DNA of 41,346 nucleotides from Anaerolineae bacterium (GCA_016783145.1 JADHXD010000026.1:1-41346), one strand, 5' to 3'; numbered from the stretch's first letter, positions 7,344 through 16,301 are shown. Numbers and translations: made by a program. Notes: generated by a model not told the origin, from the letters alone.

Positions 7344-8492
7344 ATGACAAAGATCCGCAGGCATCTCAATACCATCGGCATCGTCGGGTTCGGCCTCGTC
7401 CTGCTCGCCTTCGGACTGGTGGACGTGGTGCGGCCGATGGGCGTGCGCTTTAGCGATCTCACCGGGCGCGTGGTGACCATGGACACCATGATCCGCATCG
7501 GCATCCTGTCCATCGTCGTGGTCGGGCTCAACCTGCTGATGGGCTATGCGGGGCAGGTTTCGCTGGGACAGGCCGGGTTCTACGCCCTGGGCGCCTACGC
7601 CTCCGGCATCCTATCCACGCTGGCGGTCCGGCACAAGATCCTGATCGGCGTTTCGGACACCTGGTGGTGGCCCTGGCTGGCAATGGTCGCCGGCATGGCC
7701 CTGACCGGGGGCTTTGCCTATCTCGTGGGCAGGCCCATCCTGAGGCTGAGGGGCAACTACCTGGCTATGGCCACGCTGGGCCTGGGGATCATTATCTACA
7801 TCCTCGGGGGGCAGTTCTCTGACATCACCGGCGGGTACGACGGGCTGACCGGCATCCCGAGACTGCGCATCGGGGGCTTTGTCCTGTGGCCGATGAACCG
7901 CTACTACTTTGTGGTCTGGGGTGCGGCGATCGCGGCGATCGTCGTCGCGCTGAACATCGTCCACTCGCGGACCGGACGCGCCCTGCGCGCCGTCCACAGC
8001 AGCGAAGTGGCAGCCAGCGCCAGCGGGGTGGACATCGAGCGCTGCAAGGTGCAGGCGCTGGTGCTCAGCGCTGTCTTCTCGAGCCTGGCCGGCAGCCTGT
8101 ACGCGCACTTTCAGAGCGCCGTATCGCCCAGCCCCTTTAGCTTCCGGGCCTCGGTGGAGCTGGTGGTGATGGCCACGATCGGCGGGCTGTCGAGCATCTG
8201 GGGAGCGCCCTTTGGCGTGGGCATCCTGTTCATCCTTCGGGACCTGATCCGCTCGCGCATGGAGGATGTCCTCCACCTCCGGGGCGGCGAATACGAGTTG
8301 ATCATCTATGGGGTCATCTTGGTGGTGATCATGATCTTTATGCCCGGGGGTCTCACCTCCGGCACGGTCGATCTGATACGGGGGCTGCGCGAACGCCGGG
8401 CCGCGCGCCGGGACGCTGCTCCCCCCCACAGCCCCCCGCTCCGTGGCGAGGAAGCCGTGAGCAAGCGGGGCAAGGGAAGAACCAGTGGGTAA
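7344..8492 (+). CDS. livM: Branched-chain amino acid ABC transporter permease LivM
   Basis: The 382-residue permease has the LivM hallmark GLNLLMGYAGQVSLGQAGFYALGAYASG near residue 60 and the coupling loop RTGRALRAVHSSEVAASASGVD. About ten membrane segments are expected. The last 30 or so residues (after LRERRAARR) are low-complexity and read PPHSPPLRGEE, which looks like a translated intergenic repeat rather than conserved LivM sequence. The gene overlaps livG by 8 bp. It works with LivH as the membrane core of the importer. Confidence 0.9.
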   Translation: MTKIRRHLNTIGIVGFGLVLLAFGLVDVVRPMGVRFSDLTGRVVTMDTMIRIGILSIVVVGLNLLMGYAGQVSLGQAGFYALGAYASGILSTLAVRHKILIGVSDTWWWPWLAMVAGMALTGGFAYLVGRPILRLRGNYLAMATLGLGIIIYILGGQFSDITGGYDGLTGIPRLRIGGFVLWPMNRYYFVVWGAAIAAIVVALNIVHSRTGRALRAVHSSEVAASASGVDIERCKVQALVLSAVFSSLAGSLYAHFQSAVSPSPFSFRASVELVVMATIGGLSSIWGAPFGVGILFILRDLIRSRMEDVLHLRGGEYELIIYGVILVVIMIFMPGGLTSGTVDLIRGLRERRAARRDAAPPHSPPLRGEEAVSKRGKGRTSG

Positions 8493-9264
8493 CCCACATC
8501 TGGAAGCAACTGACCTGAGAAAAGAGTTCGGCGGCCTGATGGCCGTGTTTGACGTCAGTTTCTCGGTGGACCGGAACGAGATCGTGGCCCTGATTGGCCC
8601 CAACGGCGCCGGCAAGACGACCATTTTCAACCTGATCTCCGGGGTCCTGCCGCCGACGCGGGGAGAAATGCGCTTCGAGGGCCACCTGCTCAACGGCCTC
8701 AAGCCGCACGCCATCACCGGCCTGGGCGTGGCGCGTACCTTTCAGAGCGTGCAGTTGTTCGGGAATATGACCGTCCTGGAGAATGTGATGGTGGGCCGCC
8801 ACCTCAAGACCCGGTACGGGCTGATCAGTGCGGCCCTGCACCTCCCCCACGCGCAAAGCGAGGAGCGGGCCATCCGCCAGCAGGCGATGGAGCAGTTGAC
8901 CTCGGTAGGACTGGAAAAGAGCGCCAACGAAAACGCCCTGAGCCTTCCCTTCGGCCAGCAGCGCCTGCTCGAGATCGCCCGCGCCCTGGCCACGGAACCC
9001 CGGCTGCTCTTGCTCGACGAGGTGGGTTCTGGCCTGAACCAGACCGAGAAAGAGGATCTGGACCGCTTGATCCGGGTCATCCGCGACAGCGGCGTGACCG
9101 TGCTCCTGGTCGAACACGATGTGCAGTTTGTGATGGGGATCGCCGATCGGATCATCGTGCTGGACTATGGGCAAAAGATCGCCGAAGGGACGCCGGATGA
9201 GGTCCGAGCTGACCGGCGCGTCATCGCCGCCTACCTGGGAGAGGAGCTCGTACACCCGTGTTGA
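8485..9264 (+). CDS. livG: Branched-chain amino acid ABC transporter ATP-binding protein LivG
   Basis: The 259-residue ATPase has Walker A GPNGAGKT (about 35-42), the LivG-specific helix GVARTFQSVQLFGNMTVLENVMVG, a signature region reading LSLPFGQQR instead of LSxGQQR, and Walker B LLLLDEV followed by GSGLNQTE. The usual LLLDEPxxGL has Pro where this protein has Val. The H-loop is LVEHD. A GTG start at 8485 overlaps livM and is preceded by AAGGGAAGA. The substitutions next to the signature and Walker B are tolerated in some LivG proteins, so activity is still expected. Confidence 0.88.
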   Translation: MGNPHLEATDLRKEFGGLMAVFDVSFSVDRNEIVALIGPNGAGKTTIFNLISGVLPPTRGEMRFEGHLLNGLKPHAITGLGVARTFQSVQLFGNMTVLENVMVGRHLKTRYGLISAALHLPHAQSEERAIRQQAMEQLTSVGLEKSANENALSLPFGQQRLLEIARALATEPRLLLLDEVGSGLNQTEKEDLDRLIRVIRDSGVTVLLVEHDVQFVMGIADRIIVLDYGQKIAEGTPDEVRADRRVIAAYLGEELVHPC

Positions 9265-9983
9265 GGTTGGAAGCGGTCAGCGCGTACTATGGCCAGGTGC
9301 AGGCACTGCGAGAGGTCTCGCTGCAGGTCAATGCAGGCGAGATCGTCGCCGTCATTGGATCCAACGGCGCGGGCAAGACGACGTTGATGAACGCCATCTC
9401 GGGGCTGGTGCCCGTCCGCAGCGGCGAGATCACCCTGGAGGGACAGCCGATCGTGAACCTGGCCCCGGAAAGGATCGTGCGCCTGGGGATCAGCCAGGTG
9501 CCCGAGCGGCGCCAGGTCTTTTCCACGATGAGCGTGATGGACAACCTCATCCTGGGCGCGTATCACCGCTACAGGCGGGAGAGCAAGGAGACGATCCACT
9601 CGGACCTGGGGTTCGTCCTCGAGATCTTTCCCCGCCTCAAGGACCGTGCCCGGCAGACGGCAGGCACGCTTTCAGGCGGCGAGCAGCAGATGGTCGCCCT
9701 GGCGCGGGCGTGGATGTCGCGGCCCAAGCTGCTGCTGATGGACGAGCCCTCCCTGGGGCTGGCCCCCCTGATCGTCAAAGAGATCTTTCGCGTTTCCAGT
9801 GAGCTGCGCGAGCGCGGGATGACCATCCTGCTCGTCGAGCAGAACGCCCGGGCCGCGCTGGACCTGGCCGACCGGGCGTACGTGATGGAGTCGGGCCAGG
9901 TGGCCCTGGAAGGAGCGGCCGCCGAGCTGGCCGTCGATGAGCGCGTGCGCAAGGCCTACCTGGGAGGGAACAGCAGGCCCTGA
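9258..9983 (+). CDS. livF: Branched-chain amino acid ABC transporter ATP-binding protein LivF
   Basis: The 241-residue partner ATPase shows Walker A GSNGAGKTT, the LivF-typical QVPERRQVFSTMSVMDNL segment, an ordinary signature LSGGEQQM and Walker B LLLMDEPSLGLAP, with H-loop LVEQN. Its GTG start at 9258 overlaps livG by 7 bp, downstream of GAGAGGAG. With LivG it forms the ATPase heterodimer that powers LivHM. All motifs are intact. Confidence 0.9.
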   Translation: MLRLEAVSAYYGQVQALREVSLQVNAGEIVAVIGSNGAGKTTLMNAISGLVPVRSGEITLEGQPIVNLAPERIVRLGISQVPERRQVFSTMSVMDNLILGAYHRYRRESKETIHSDLGFVLEIFPRLKDRARQTAGTLSGGEQQMVALARAWMSRPKLLLMDEPSLGLAPLIVKEIFRVSSELRERGMTILLVEQNARAALDLADRAYVMESGQVALEGAAAELAVDERVRKAYLGGNSRP

Positions 9984-10096
9984 CGCGCCTCAGAGGTCAC
10001 TCGCGCACCAGCCGCAGTTCCCGACAGGTTGCGCGCGGCGGCAGGAAGCATCCGCCGGGACCTGTCCACGCTCCACCGTAAGAAGAGGAGGCCTCG

Positions 10097-10738
10097 ATGT
10101 TGGTCAAAGATCGCATGACCCCCAACCCGATCACGATCACGCCGGATACCACGTTCCCCGATGCCTTTCGGATCATCCGTGAGAAGGGCATCCGTTACCT
10201 GCCGGTGGTGAACAAGAGAGGGAAACTGATCGGGATCGTCACGCAGACGGACCTGCTGCACGCTTCGCCCTCGTCGGCGACGACGCTCAGCGTATTTGAA
10301 GTGAACTACTTATTAGCGCGCCTGACCGTCGAAGAAGTGATGCGCACGCCGATCACCGTGCCCGAGGACGCGCCCATCGAATCGGCAGCGAGGGTGATGG
10401 TGGAGAATGGGATTAGCTGCCTGCCGGTGATGCGCGATGGGGACCTGGTGGGCATCATCACCGAAACCGACATTTTCAAGGCCTTTCAAGAGATCCTGGG
10501 CAGCGGGGAAAACGTGCTGCGCATCACCCTGCGCATGCCCGACGTACCGGGCGAGCTGGCCCGAATGACCGGGGTGATCGCCGACCTGGGCGGGAACTTG
10601 CACTCTGTGGCCGCCTTTTACGGGGCGGACCGGGAATACGTGTACATCACCTTCCGTCTGGATGGTGTAGACCAGGAGGTCCTGCTTCCGGCGTTGGAGG
10701 AGATGGGAGAGCAGGTCGTCCACGTCTGCTGTATCTGA
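10097..10738 (+). CDS. CBS-CBS-ACT domain protein (AcuB-like)
   Basis: The 213-residue soluble protein has two CBS domains (about 1-60, with MTPNPITITPDTTFPDAFRI, and about 78-135, with MRTPITVPEDAPIESAARVM), then a C-terminal ACT domain (about 142-210, starting RITLRMPDVPGELARMTGVI). CBS pairs usually bind adenine nucleotides and ACT domains bind amino acids, so it could report energy state and amino acid supply to a partner enzyme. It begins with ATG at 10097 after GAAGAGGAGG. It sits between the transporter and IorA (26 bp upstream of iorA), which makes control of the oxidoreductase or the importer a sensible guess. The family resembles Bacillus AcuB, whose role is not fully settled. Confidence 0.82.
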   Translation: MLVKDRMTPNPITITPDTTFPDAFRIIREKGIRYLPVVNKRGKLIGIVTQTDLLHASPSSATTLSVFEVNYLLARLTVEEVMRTPITVPEDAPIESAARVMVENGISCLPVMRDGDLVGIITETDIFKAFQEILGSGENVLRITLRMPDVPGELARMTGVIADLGGNLHSVAAFYGADREYVYITFRLDGVDQEVLLPALEEMGEQVVHVCCI

Positions 10739-10763
10739 CTATGATCAAGCGGAGGACACAATC

Positions 10764-12569
10764 TTGACCCAAAAAGCACTCTACTCTGGGAACGAAGCCG
10801 TGGCACGCGGAGCCTACGAGGCGGGCGTGCGGGTGGCGGCGGCCTATCCCGGCACACCGAGCACAGAGATCCTGGAAAACCTGGCGCGCTACGATGCGGT
10901 CTACTCGGAATGGTCGCCCAACGAAAAGGTGGCCCTGGACGTGGCCATCGGAGCGGCGTATGCCGGGAGCCGGGCGATGGCGGTGATGAAGCACGTCGGC
11001 CTCAACGTGGCCGCCGATGCGTTCTTTTACGCCTCGATGACCGGGATGGAAGCGGGGCTGGTGATCGTCTGCGCCGACGACCCCAATATGTTCAGCTCGC
11101 AGAACGAGCAGGACAACCGCCACTATGCCAAGTTTGCCCGCGTCCCCTGCCTGGAGCCCAGCGACAGCCAGGAGGCCAAGGACCTGGTCGGCGTGGCCCT
11201 GGAATTGAGCGAGCGGTTCGACGGGCCGGTGATGCTGCGGCTCACCACCCGCATCTCCCACTCGAACGCCCTGGTCGAGTTGGGCGAGCGCACCGCTCAG
11301 GAGCCCGCCGATCCTCCCCAGTATCGCATCGACCGGAGCAAGTACGTCATGGTCCCCGGCAACGCCCGCCGCCGCCATCCCATCGTCGAGGAGCGCGTGC
11401 GGCAGGTCAAGGCGTACGCGGAGACCTTTTCCGCCAACCGCGTGGAGATGGGCGAGCGGAGCCTGGGCATCGTGACCGGCGGCGTGGCCTACCAGTACGC
11501 CAAGGAGGTGTTCCCCAGGGCCTCGTTTCTCAAGCTGGGGATGACCTGGCCCCTGCCCGAGGCGCTCATCCGCGACTTTGCCGCCCGCGTGGAGCGGCTG
11601 ATCGTCGTCGAGGAGCTGGACCCGATGATCGAAGAAGAGATCCGGCTGATGGGCATTCCCGTGGAAGGCAAGAGCATCTTCCCGCTGTGTGGCGAGCTCG
11701 ACCCCAGCGTGGTGCGCCAGTGCGCCATCCAGGCTGGGCTGCTGCCCCCGGAGACGGCGCCAGCCCACGGACCGCCGGCGCAAGGCCTCCCGGCACGCCC
11801 ACCCCTGCTGTGCCCGGGCTGCCCGCACCGGGGCGTGTTCGTGACCACCAACAAGCTCAAGCTCGTCGTCAGCGGCGACATCGGCTGCTACACGCTGGGC
11901 TTTCTGCCTCCCCTGTCCGCGCTGCATACCTGCGGCTGCATGGGGGCCAGCATCGGCCAGGCCCACGGGGTGAGCAAGGCGGGCATCGCCCAAAAGCACG
12001 TGGCGGTGATCGGGGATTCGACCTTTTTCCACACCGGCATGCCGGCGCTCCTGAACGTGGCCTACAACCAGAGCGATACCGTGGTCCTCATCCTCGACAA
12101 CCGCACCACGGCGATGACCGGTCACCAGCAGCACCCCGGCACCGGCAGAACCCTGATGGAGCAGCCCACCTACGCCGTCGAGTTCGAGGCACTGGCGCGG
12201 GCGATGGGCATCGAGCACGTGCACACCGTGGACCCCTATGACCTGGGCGCGGTAGAGCGCGCCCTGCGCGCCTGCCTGGACGCGGAAGGGCCGGCGGTCG
12301 TCATCTCGCGGCGTGAGTGTGCCCTTCTGCCCGTGGCGCGGGCGCAGTGGATGGCCCTGGCGGTCGATGAGGAGCGATGCAACGGCTGTGGGCTGTGCTT
12401 CCAGGTGGGGTGCCCGGCGATCGTCCGCAGCAGCCGCCTGGACGGGAAGACCGGGCACGCCATCGCCTGGATCGATCCCATGCTGTGCACGGGCTGCGAG
12501 GTCTGCGCGCAGGTGTGCGCTCGCAAGGCCATCTCGCTCCGCGATGAGATGGCCGCAGAGGAGGCTTGA
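10764..12569 (+). CDS. iorA: Indolepyruvate:ferredoxin oxidoreductase alpha subunit
   Basis: The 601-residue subunit catalyses oxidative decarboxylation of arylpyruvates to aryl-acetyl-CoA with reduction of ferredoxin. The N-terminal pyrimidine-binding part begins LYSGNEAVARGAYEAGVRVA and includes AYPGTPSTEIL. The thiamine diphosphate domain holds GDIGCYTLG (about 371-379) and GDSTFFHTGMPALLN with a following NRTTAMTGHQ. The C-terminus carries two [4Fe-4S] motifs: CxxCxxCxxxxCP (CNGCGLCFQVGCP) near 539 and CxxCxxCxxxC (CTGCEVCAQVC) near 575, the spacing typical of IorA. The start codon is TTG at 10764, preceded by GGAGGA at an 8-nt spacing. The stop overlaps the possible TTG start of iorB. 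Length agrees with the family (about 600-650). Confidence 0.92.
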   Translation: MTQKALYSGNEAVARGAYEAGVRVAAAYPGTPSTEILENLARYDAVYSEWSPNEKVALDVAIGAAYAGSRAMAVMKHVGLNVAADAFFYASMTGMEAGLVIVCADDPNMFSSQNEQDNRHYAKFARVPCLEPSDSQEAKDLVGVALELSERFDGPVMLRLTTRISHSNALVELGERTAQEPADPPQYRIDRSKYVMVPGNARRRHPIVEERVRQVKAYAETFSANRVEMGERSLGIVTGGVAYQYAKEVFPRASFLKLGMTWPLPEALIRDFAARVERLIVVEELDPMIEEEIRLMGIPVEGKSIFPLCGELDPSVVRQCAIQAGLLPPETAPAHGPPAQGLPARPPLLCPGCPHRGVFVTTNKLKLVVSGDIGCYTLGFLPPLSALHTCGCMGASIGQAHGVSKAGIAQKHVAVIGDSTFFHTGMPALLNVAYNQSDTVVLILDNRTTAMTGHQQHPGTGRTLMEQPTYAVEFEALARAMGIEHVHTVDPYDLGAVERALRACLDAEGPAVVISRRECALLPVARAQWMALAVDEERCNGCGLCFQVGCPAIVRSSRLDGKTGHAIAWIDPMLCTGCEVCAQVCARKAISLRDEMAAEEA

Positions 12570-12577
12570 GTCGCGCG

Positions 12578-13174
12578 ATGAATACGGGAACGAGGGATAG
12601 GAACTTTGTACTCGCCGGGGTCGGCGGGCAGGGAACGCTGCTGGTGAGCAACGTCCTGGCCCACGTCGGGGTCCGGGCCGGTTACGACGTCAAGAAAGCC
12701 GAGGTGCACGGCATGGCGCAGCGCGGAGGCAGCGTGAGCAGCCATATTCGCTGGGGCGCCAAGATCCATTCACCGCTCATTGGCCTGGGAGAGGCCGACT
12801 ACTTGGTGGCCTTTGAGGTACTGGAGGCCCTGCGCTACGTGGAGCTGCTGCGCCCTGGGGGGACGGTCATCGTGGGCGAGATGCGCATCCCGCCCCTTTC
12901 AGTCAGCTCTGGGGGCGACGTCTATCCGGATGACGAGACCGTGCGGCGCATCTTGGGCCAGGCGACGGAGGACCTGAGTTTTGTCCCCAGCGTCCGCCTG
13001 GCGAAGGATGCGGGCAATGTCCGCGCGCACAACATCGTGCTGCTGGGCGCTCTCTCGGTTCACCTCGACCAGGTCCCGCTGGAGGTCTGGCTGGAGGTGA
13101 TCGGGGAGTGGGTGCCCAAGAGATACCTTGAGGTAAACGTGAACGCCTTTCGTATGGGAAGGGAAGCGTATTAG
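12578..13174 (+). CDS. iorB: Indolepyruvate:ferredoxin oxidoreductase beta subunit
   Basis: The 198-residue gamma-domain subunit of the 2-oxoacid:ferredoxin oxidoreductase family opens with NFVLAGVGGQGTLLVSNVLA and contains KKAEVHGMAQRGGSVSSHIR, both typical of IorB. It completes the IorAB enzyme. Two starts are possible: ATG at 12578 with AGAGGAGG 13 nt upstream, or TTG at 12566, which overlaps the iorA stop (TTGA) but is too close to the Shine-Dalgarno sequence. The ATG is preferred. The paaK-like gene follows after 19 bp. Confidence 0.92.
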   Translation: MNTGTRDRNFVLAGVGGQGTLLVSNVLAHVGVRAGYDVKKAEVHGMAQRGGSVSSHIRWGAKIHSPLIGLGEADYLVAFEVLEALRYVELLRPGGTVIVGEMRIPPLSVSSGGDVYPDDETVRRILGQATEDLSFVPSVRLAKDAGNVRAHNIVLLGALSVHLDQVPLEVWLEVIGEWVPKRYLEVNVNAFRMGREAY

Positions 13175-13193
13175 CGAAAAGGAGGCAGGCAAC

Positions 13194-14516
13194 ATGAGCG
13201 AAAAGAAAGCGTTGATCTGGAATCCCGAGTTCGAGACCATGCCACGTCCTGAGCTGCAAAAACTGCAGTTCGAGCGCCTCAAAAAGATGGTGGCCCGGGT
13301 CACGGCGACCACGCCTTTCTACAAGAACCTCTATGCCCGGGCGGGCGTATCGGTCGACGACCTGCAGTCGCTGGAGGACATCGCCAAGCTGCCCTTTACT
13401 TACAAGCAGGACTTGCGCGACAACTATCCCTTTGGCATGTTCTCCGTGCCCGTGAACGAGCTCCGCCAGGTCCACGCTACGAGCGGCACGACCGGCAAGA
13501 TGACGGTGACCGGGTACACGGTCAAGGACATGGACCTCTGGGCAGAGACCATGGCCCGCGTCTATGCCTCGGGCGGAGCGACAGAGCACGACATCGTCCA
13601 CAACGCTTACGGCTATGGCCTCTTTACCGGCGGCCTGGGATTCCACGTCGGCGCGGAGCGGATCGGCGCGACGGTCATCCCCGTCTCTGGCGGTCTGACC
13701 CGGCGGCAGATCGAGATCATGCATGACTTTGGGTCCACGGTCCTGTGCTGCACTCCCTCCTACGCGCTGGTGCTCGCTGAGACAGCGGCTTCGATGGGCG
13801 TGGACCTGCGCAAGGACACCCATCTGCGGATCGGGTTCTTTGGCGCCGAGCCCTGGACGGAGCGCATGCGCATAGACATCGAGGAGCGCATGGGCCTGGA
13901 GGCCTATGACATCTATGGCCTGGCAGAGATCATCGGCCCGGGCGTCTCCGTCGAGTGCCCCTACCACAACGGCCTGCACATCGCCGAAGACCACTTTTAC
14001 GCCGAGATTATCGACCCGGAGACGGGCGAGCCGCTGGGCTACGACCAGTTGGGCGAGCTGGTGTTCACCACGCTGACCAAGGAAGGGCTGCCCCTGATCC
14101 GCTACCGCACGCGAGACCGGACGATCCTGCGCGCCGAAACGTGCGCCTGCGGGCGCACGATGGTACGCATGGAAAAGGTGCTCGGGCGCACCGACGACAT
14201 GCTGATCATCCGCGGGGTCAACGTATTCCCCTCCCAAGTCGAGCACGTGCTGCTCGAGTTCGAAGAACTGGAGCCCCAGTACGTGATCTATGTGGACCGG
14301 GGAAAGGCCCACCTGGACACGCTGGAAGTGTGGGTCGAGGCCTCGCAGGCGCTGTATGCCCGGGGCGAGAGTGCGATCGCAGATGTGACCGGACGGGTCA
14401 AGCGGGCCATGCAAGAGACCCTCTACGTGTCGACCGTGGTCCAGATCGTCGAGCCGGGCGGCGTGGAGCGCAGCGCGGGCAAGGCCCGGCGGGTGGTCGA
14501 CCGCCGGGAGATCTGA
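13194..14516 (+). CDS. paaK: Phenylacetate-CoA ligase (AMP-forming)
   Basis: The 440-residue adenylate-forming enzyme is a typical PaaK in length. The phosphate-binding loop is ATSGTTGKMT (95-104), where Met replaces the common Pro. It is followed by the aryl-pocket region AYGYGLFTGGLGFHVGAERIGATVIP, the adenine motif YDIYGLAEIIGPG and the hinge region YRTRDRT. It joins arylacetates to CoA using ATP; next to IorAB it may salvage free arylacetate released by thioesterases. The ATG at 13194 follows AAAAGGAGG. The same pair (ior and paaK) is commonly linked in anaerobes degrading aromatic amino acids. Several PaaK-like enzymes accept indoleacetate or hydroxyphenylacetate, so the exact acid is open. 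Confidence 0.9.
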   Translation: MSEKKALIWNPEFETMPRPELQKLQFERLKKMVARVTATTPFYKNLYARAGVSVDDLQSLEDIAKLPFTYKQDLRDNYPFGMFSVPVNELRQVHATSGTTGKMTVTGYTVKDMDLWAETMARVYASGGATEHDIVHNAYGYGLFTGGLGFHVGAERIGATVIPVSGGLTRRQIEIMHDFGSTVLCCTPSYALVLAETAASMGVDLRKDTHLRIGFFGAEPWTERMRIDIEERMGLEAYDIYGLAEIIGPGVSVECPYHNGLHIAEDHFYAEIIDPETGEPLGYDQLGELVFTTLTKEGLPLIRYRTRDRTILRAETCACGRTMVRMEKVLGRTDDMLIIRGVNVFPSQVEHVLLEFEELEPQYVIYVDRGKAHLDTLEVWVEASQALYARGESAIADVTGRVKRAMQETLYVSTVVQIVEPGGVERSAGKARRVVDRREI

Positions 14517-14530
14517 GAGGGTCAGGCCCT

Positions 14531-15787
14531 ATGTCAGCAAGCGATCGTCCGCGCGGGCGCGCCCTGCACTATGGCTGGATCATCCTCGCCGTCGGCACGC
14601 TGGTGGTGATGGGGAGCATCGGTTTGGCCCGTTTCGGCTACACGATGATCCTGCCCCCAATGCAGGCCGCCCTGGGCCTGAGCAACACCCAGACCGGCGC
14701 CGTGGCGACCGGCAACTTTGTGGGCTACCTGGCCTTGGGCGTCATCGGTGGGTTCGTCGCCAGCCGCTACGGCCCGCGGCGGGTGATCGCCGTCTCTATG
14801 CTGCTCACCGGCGTGACCATGGTGCTCACGGGGAGGGTGAACGGTTTCGCCGGGGCACTGGTCTGGCGGACACTGACCGGCGTGGGCAGCGGAGGCAGCA
14901 ACGTGCCCGTGATGTCCCTGATGCCGGCCTGGTTCGCGAAGCGGCGGCGCGGGCTGGCGACGGGCATCGCCGTGAGCGGCACCAGCCTGGCCTTGATGGC
15001 CATGGGGCCGCTGGTGCCGCGCATCCTGGCTCGCTATGGCGAGGACGGCTGGCGGGCCAGTTGGACGGCCTTGGGCGGGTTCGTCGTGCTCCTGGGCCTC
15101 GGGGCCTGGGGGCTGCTGCGCAACCGGCCTGCAGAGGTCGGGCTGCGGCCCGTCGGCCTTGAAGGGGAGCCCGGCGAGGCCGGATCGGGCCCCGCTTCAC
15201 CGTTCGATTGGCGGCGGGTCGTTCGCTCAGGCCCGGTCTGGCGGCTGGCCCTGGTGTACACGGCCTTTGGCTTTTCGTACGTGATCTATACCACGTTCTT
15301 CGCCAAGTATTTGCAGGCCGAGGGGGGCTATTCCAGGGAAGCGGCCGGGGACCTGTGGGCCCTGGTCGGGTGGACGAGCGTGTTCTGCGGGCTGATCTGG
15401 GGCACAGTGTCCGACCTGATCGGGCGGGGCTATGGGCTCGCCCTGGTCTGCCTGACACAGGCGGCCTCCTATGCGATCTTTAGCCTGTGGCGGGATCCTG
15501 CTGGCTATGCCCTCTCCACTGTCCTCTTTGGGCTGACGGCGTGGAGCATCCCGGGCATCGTGGCCGCCGCATGCGGCGACTATGTGGGGGCCCGCCTGGC
15601 GCCAGCGGCGCTGGGGTTCCTGACGCTGTTCTTTGGCCTGGGGCAGGTCGCCGGGCCCAGCGTCGCCGGCGCCCTGGCCGACGCCAGCGGGTCGTTCGTG
15701 CCCGCGTTCTCCCTGGCAGCGGGCGTGGCCCTCTTGGGGGCGTTCAGCTCGCTGCTGCTGGGCGGGCCGCGGGTGGAGGGTCGATGA
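14531..15787 (+). CDS. Major facilitator superfamily transporter
   Basis: The 418-residue protein has twelve predicted membrane helices. It carries the MFS loop 2-3 motif GGFVASRYGPRRV and a second, weaker copy GTVSDLIGRGYG in the C-terminal half, with a long charged central loop (about residues 195-230). It begins 14 bp after paaK with ATG at 14531. Its stop overlaps the start of the PaaI-like gene (ATGA), so it belongs to the operon. It resembles oxalate/formate-antiporter-like and YbfB-like monocarboxylate carriers. Arylacetate export or uptake is a reasonable inference from context. Confidence 0.8.
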   Translation: MSASDRPRGRALHYGWIILAVGTLVVMGSIGLARFGYTMILPPMQAALGLSNTQTGAVATGNFVGYLALGVIGGFVASRYGPRRVIAVSMLLTGVTMVLTGRVNGFAGALVWRTLTGVGSGGSNVPVMSLMPAWFAKRRRGLATGIAVSGTSLALMAMGPLVPRILARYGEDGWRASWTALGGFVVLLGLGAWGLLRNRPAEVGLRPVGLEGEPGEAGSGPASPFDWRRVVRSGPVWRLALVYTAFGFSYVIYTTFFAKYLQAEGGYSREAAGDLWALVGWTSVFCGLIWGTVSDLIGRGYGLALVCLTQAASYAIFSLWRDPAGYALSTVLFGLTAWSIPGIVAAACGDYVGARLAPAALGFLTLFFGLGQVAGPSVAGALADASGSFVPAFSLAAGVALLGAFSSLLLGGPRVEGR

Positions 15788-16203
15788 GCCTGGAAGGTAT
15801 CCGCGAGCGGATCGAGCGAGACCCCTTCGCCCGCCACCTGGGCATCGAGCTGCTCGAGCTGAGCGAAGGGCACAGCAAGGTCGCCCTGACCGTGGGCGAG
15901 GGGATGCTCAACTTTGCCGGGATCCCGCACGGCGGGGTGATTTTCTCGCTGGCCGATGCCGCCTTTGCCGCCGCCAGCAACTCCCACGGGCAGCTCTCCG
16001 TGGCCCTCAACGTGAGCATCAGCTTTTTGGCGGCCGCGCCGCTGGGCGCGCGTCTCTATGCCGAGGCCACGGAGGAGAACCTGGGCCGCCGCACGGCGCT
16101 CTACCGCCTGGCGGTCACTGCGGAGGACGGCACCCTGATCGCCCTATGCCAGGGCACGGTCTATCGCACCAGCCGGACGGTGCTAGAGCTGCCCGGCGCA
16201 TAG
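15784..16203 (+). CDS. paaI: PaaI-type hotdog thioesterase
   Basis: The 139-residue hotdog protein shows the PaaI signature NFAGIPHGGVIFSLADAAFAAASNS, with Asn43, His49-Gly-Gly and Asp58 forming the expected active site. PaaI hydrolyses phenylacetyl-CoA and related aryl-CoA thioesters, releasing trapped CoA. The ATG at 15784 overlaps the MFS stop by 4 bp. It is the last gene of the rightward operon and the second thioesterase in it. The first belongs to a different hotdog branch, so they may act on different thioesters. Confidence 0.87.
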   Translation: MSLEGIRERIERDPFARHLGIELLELSEGHSKVALTVGEGMLNFAGIPHGGVIFSLADAAFAAASNSHGQLSVALNVSISFLAAAPLGARLYAEATEENLGRRTALYRLAVTAEDGTLIALCQGTVYRTSRTVLELPGA

Positions 16204-16301
16204 GGATGCGCCTGCTACGGCTCTCGCGCCCCCTGACCGACGCACCCCCGCGCCCAGTGCCTCGATGGGCTGGCAGTCCTCGATCAACGCCTTGGGTCGC
16301 G

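Noticed and set aside
10647-12458. A 603-residue minus-strand protein antisense to iorA
   Set aside because: The plus strand carries unmistakable IorA motifs; the antisense product is His/Gly/Gln-rich without motifs.
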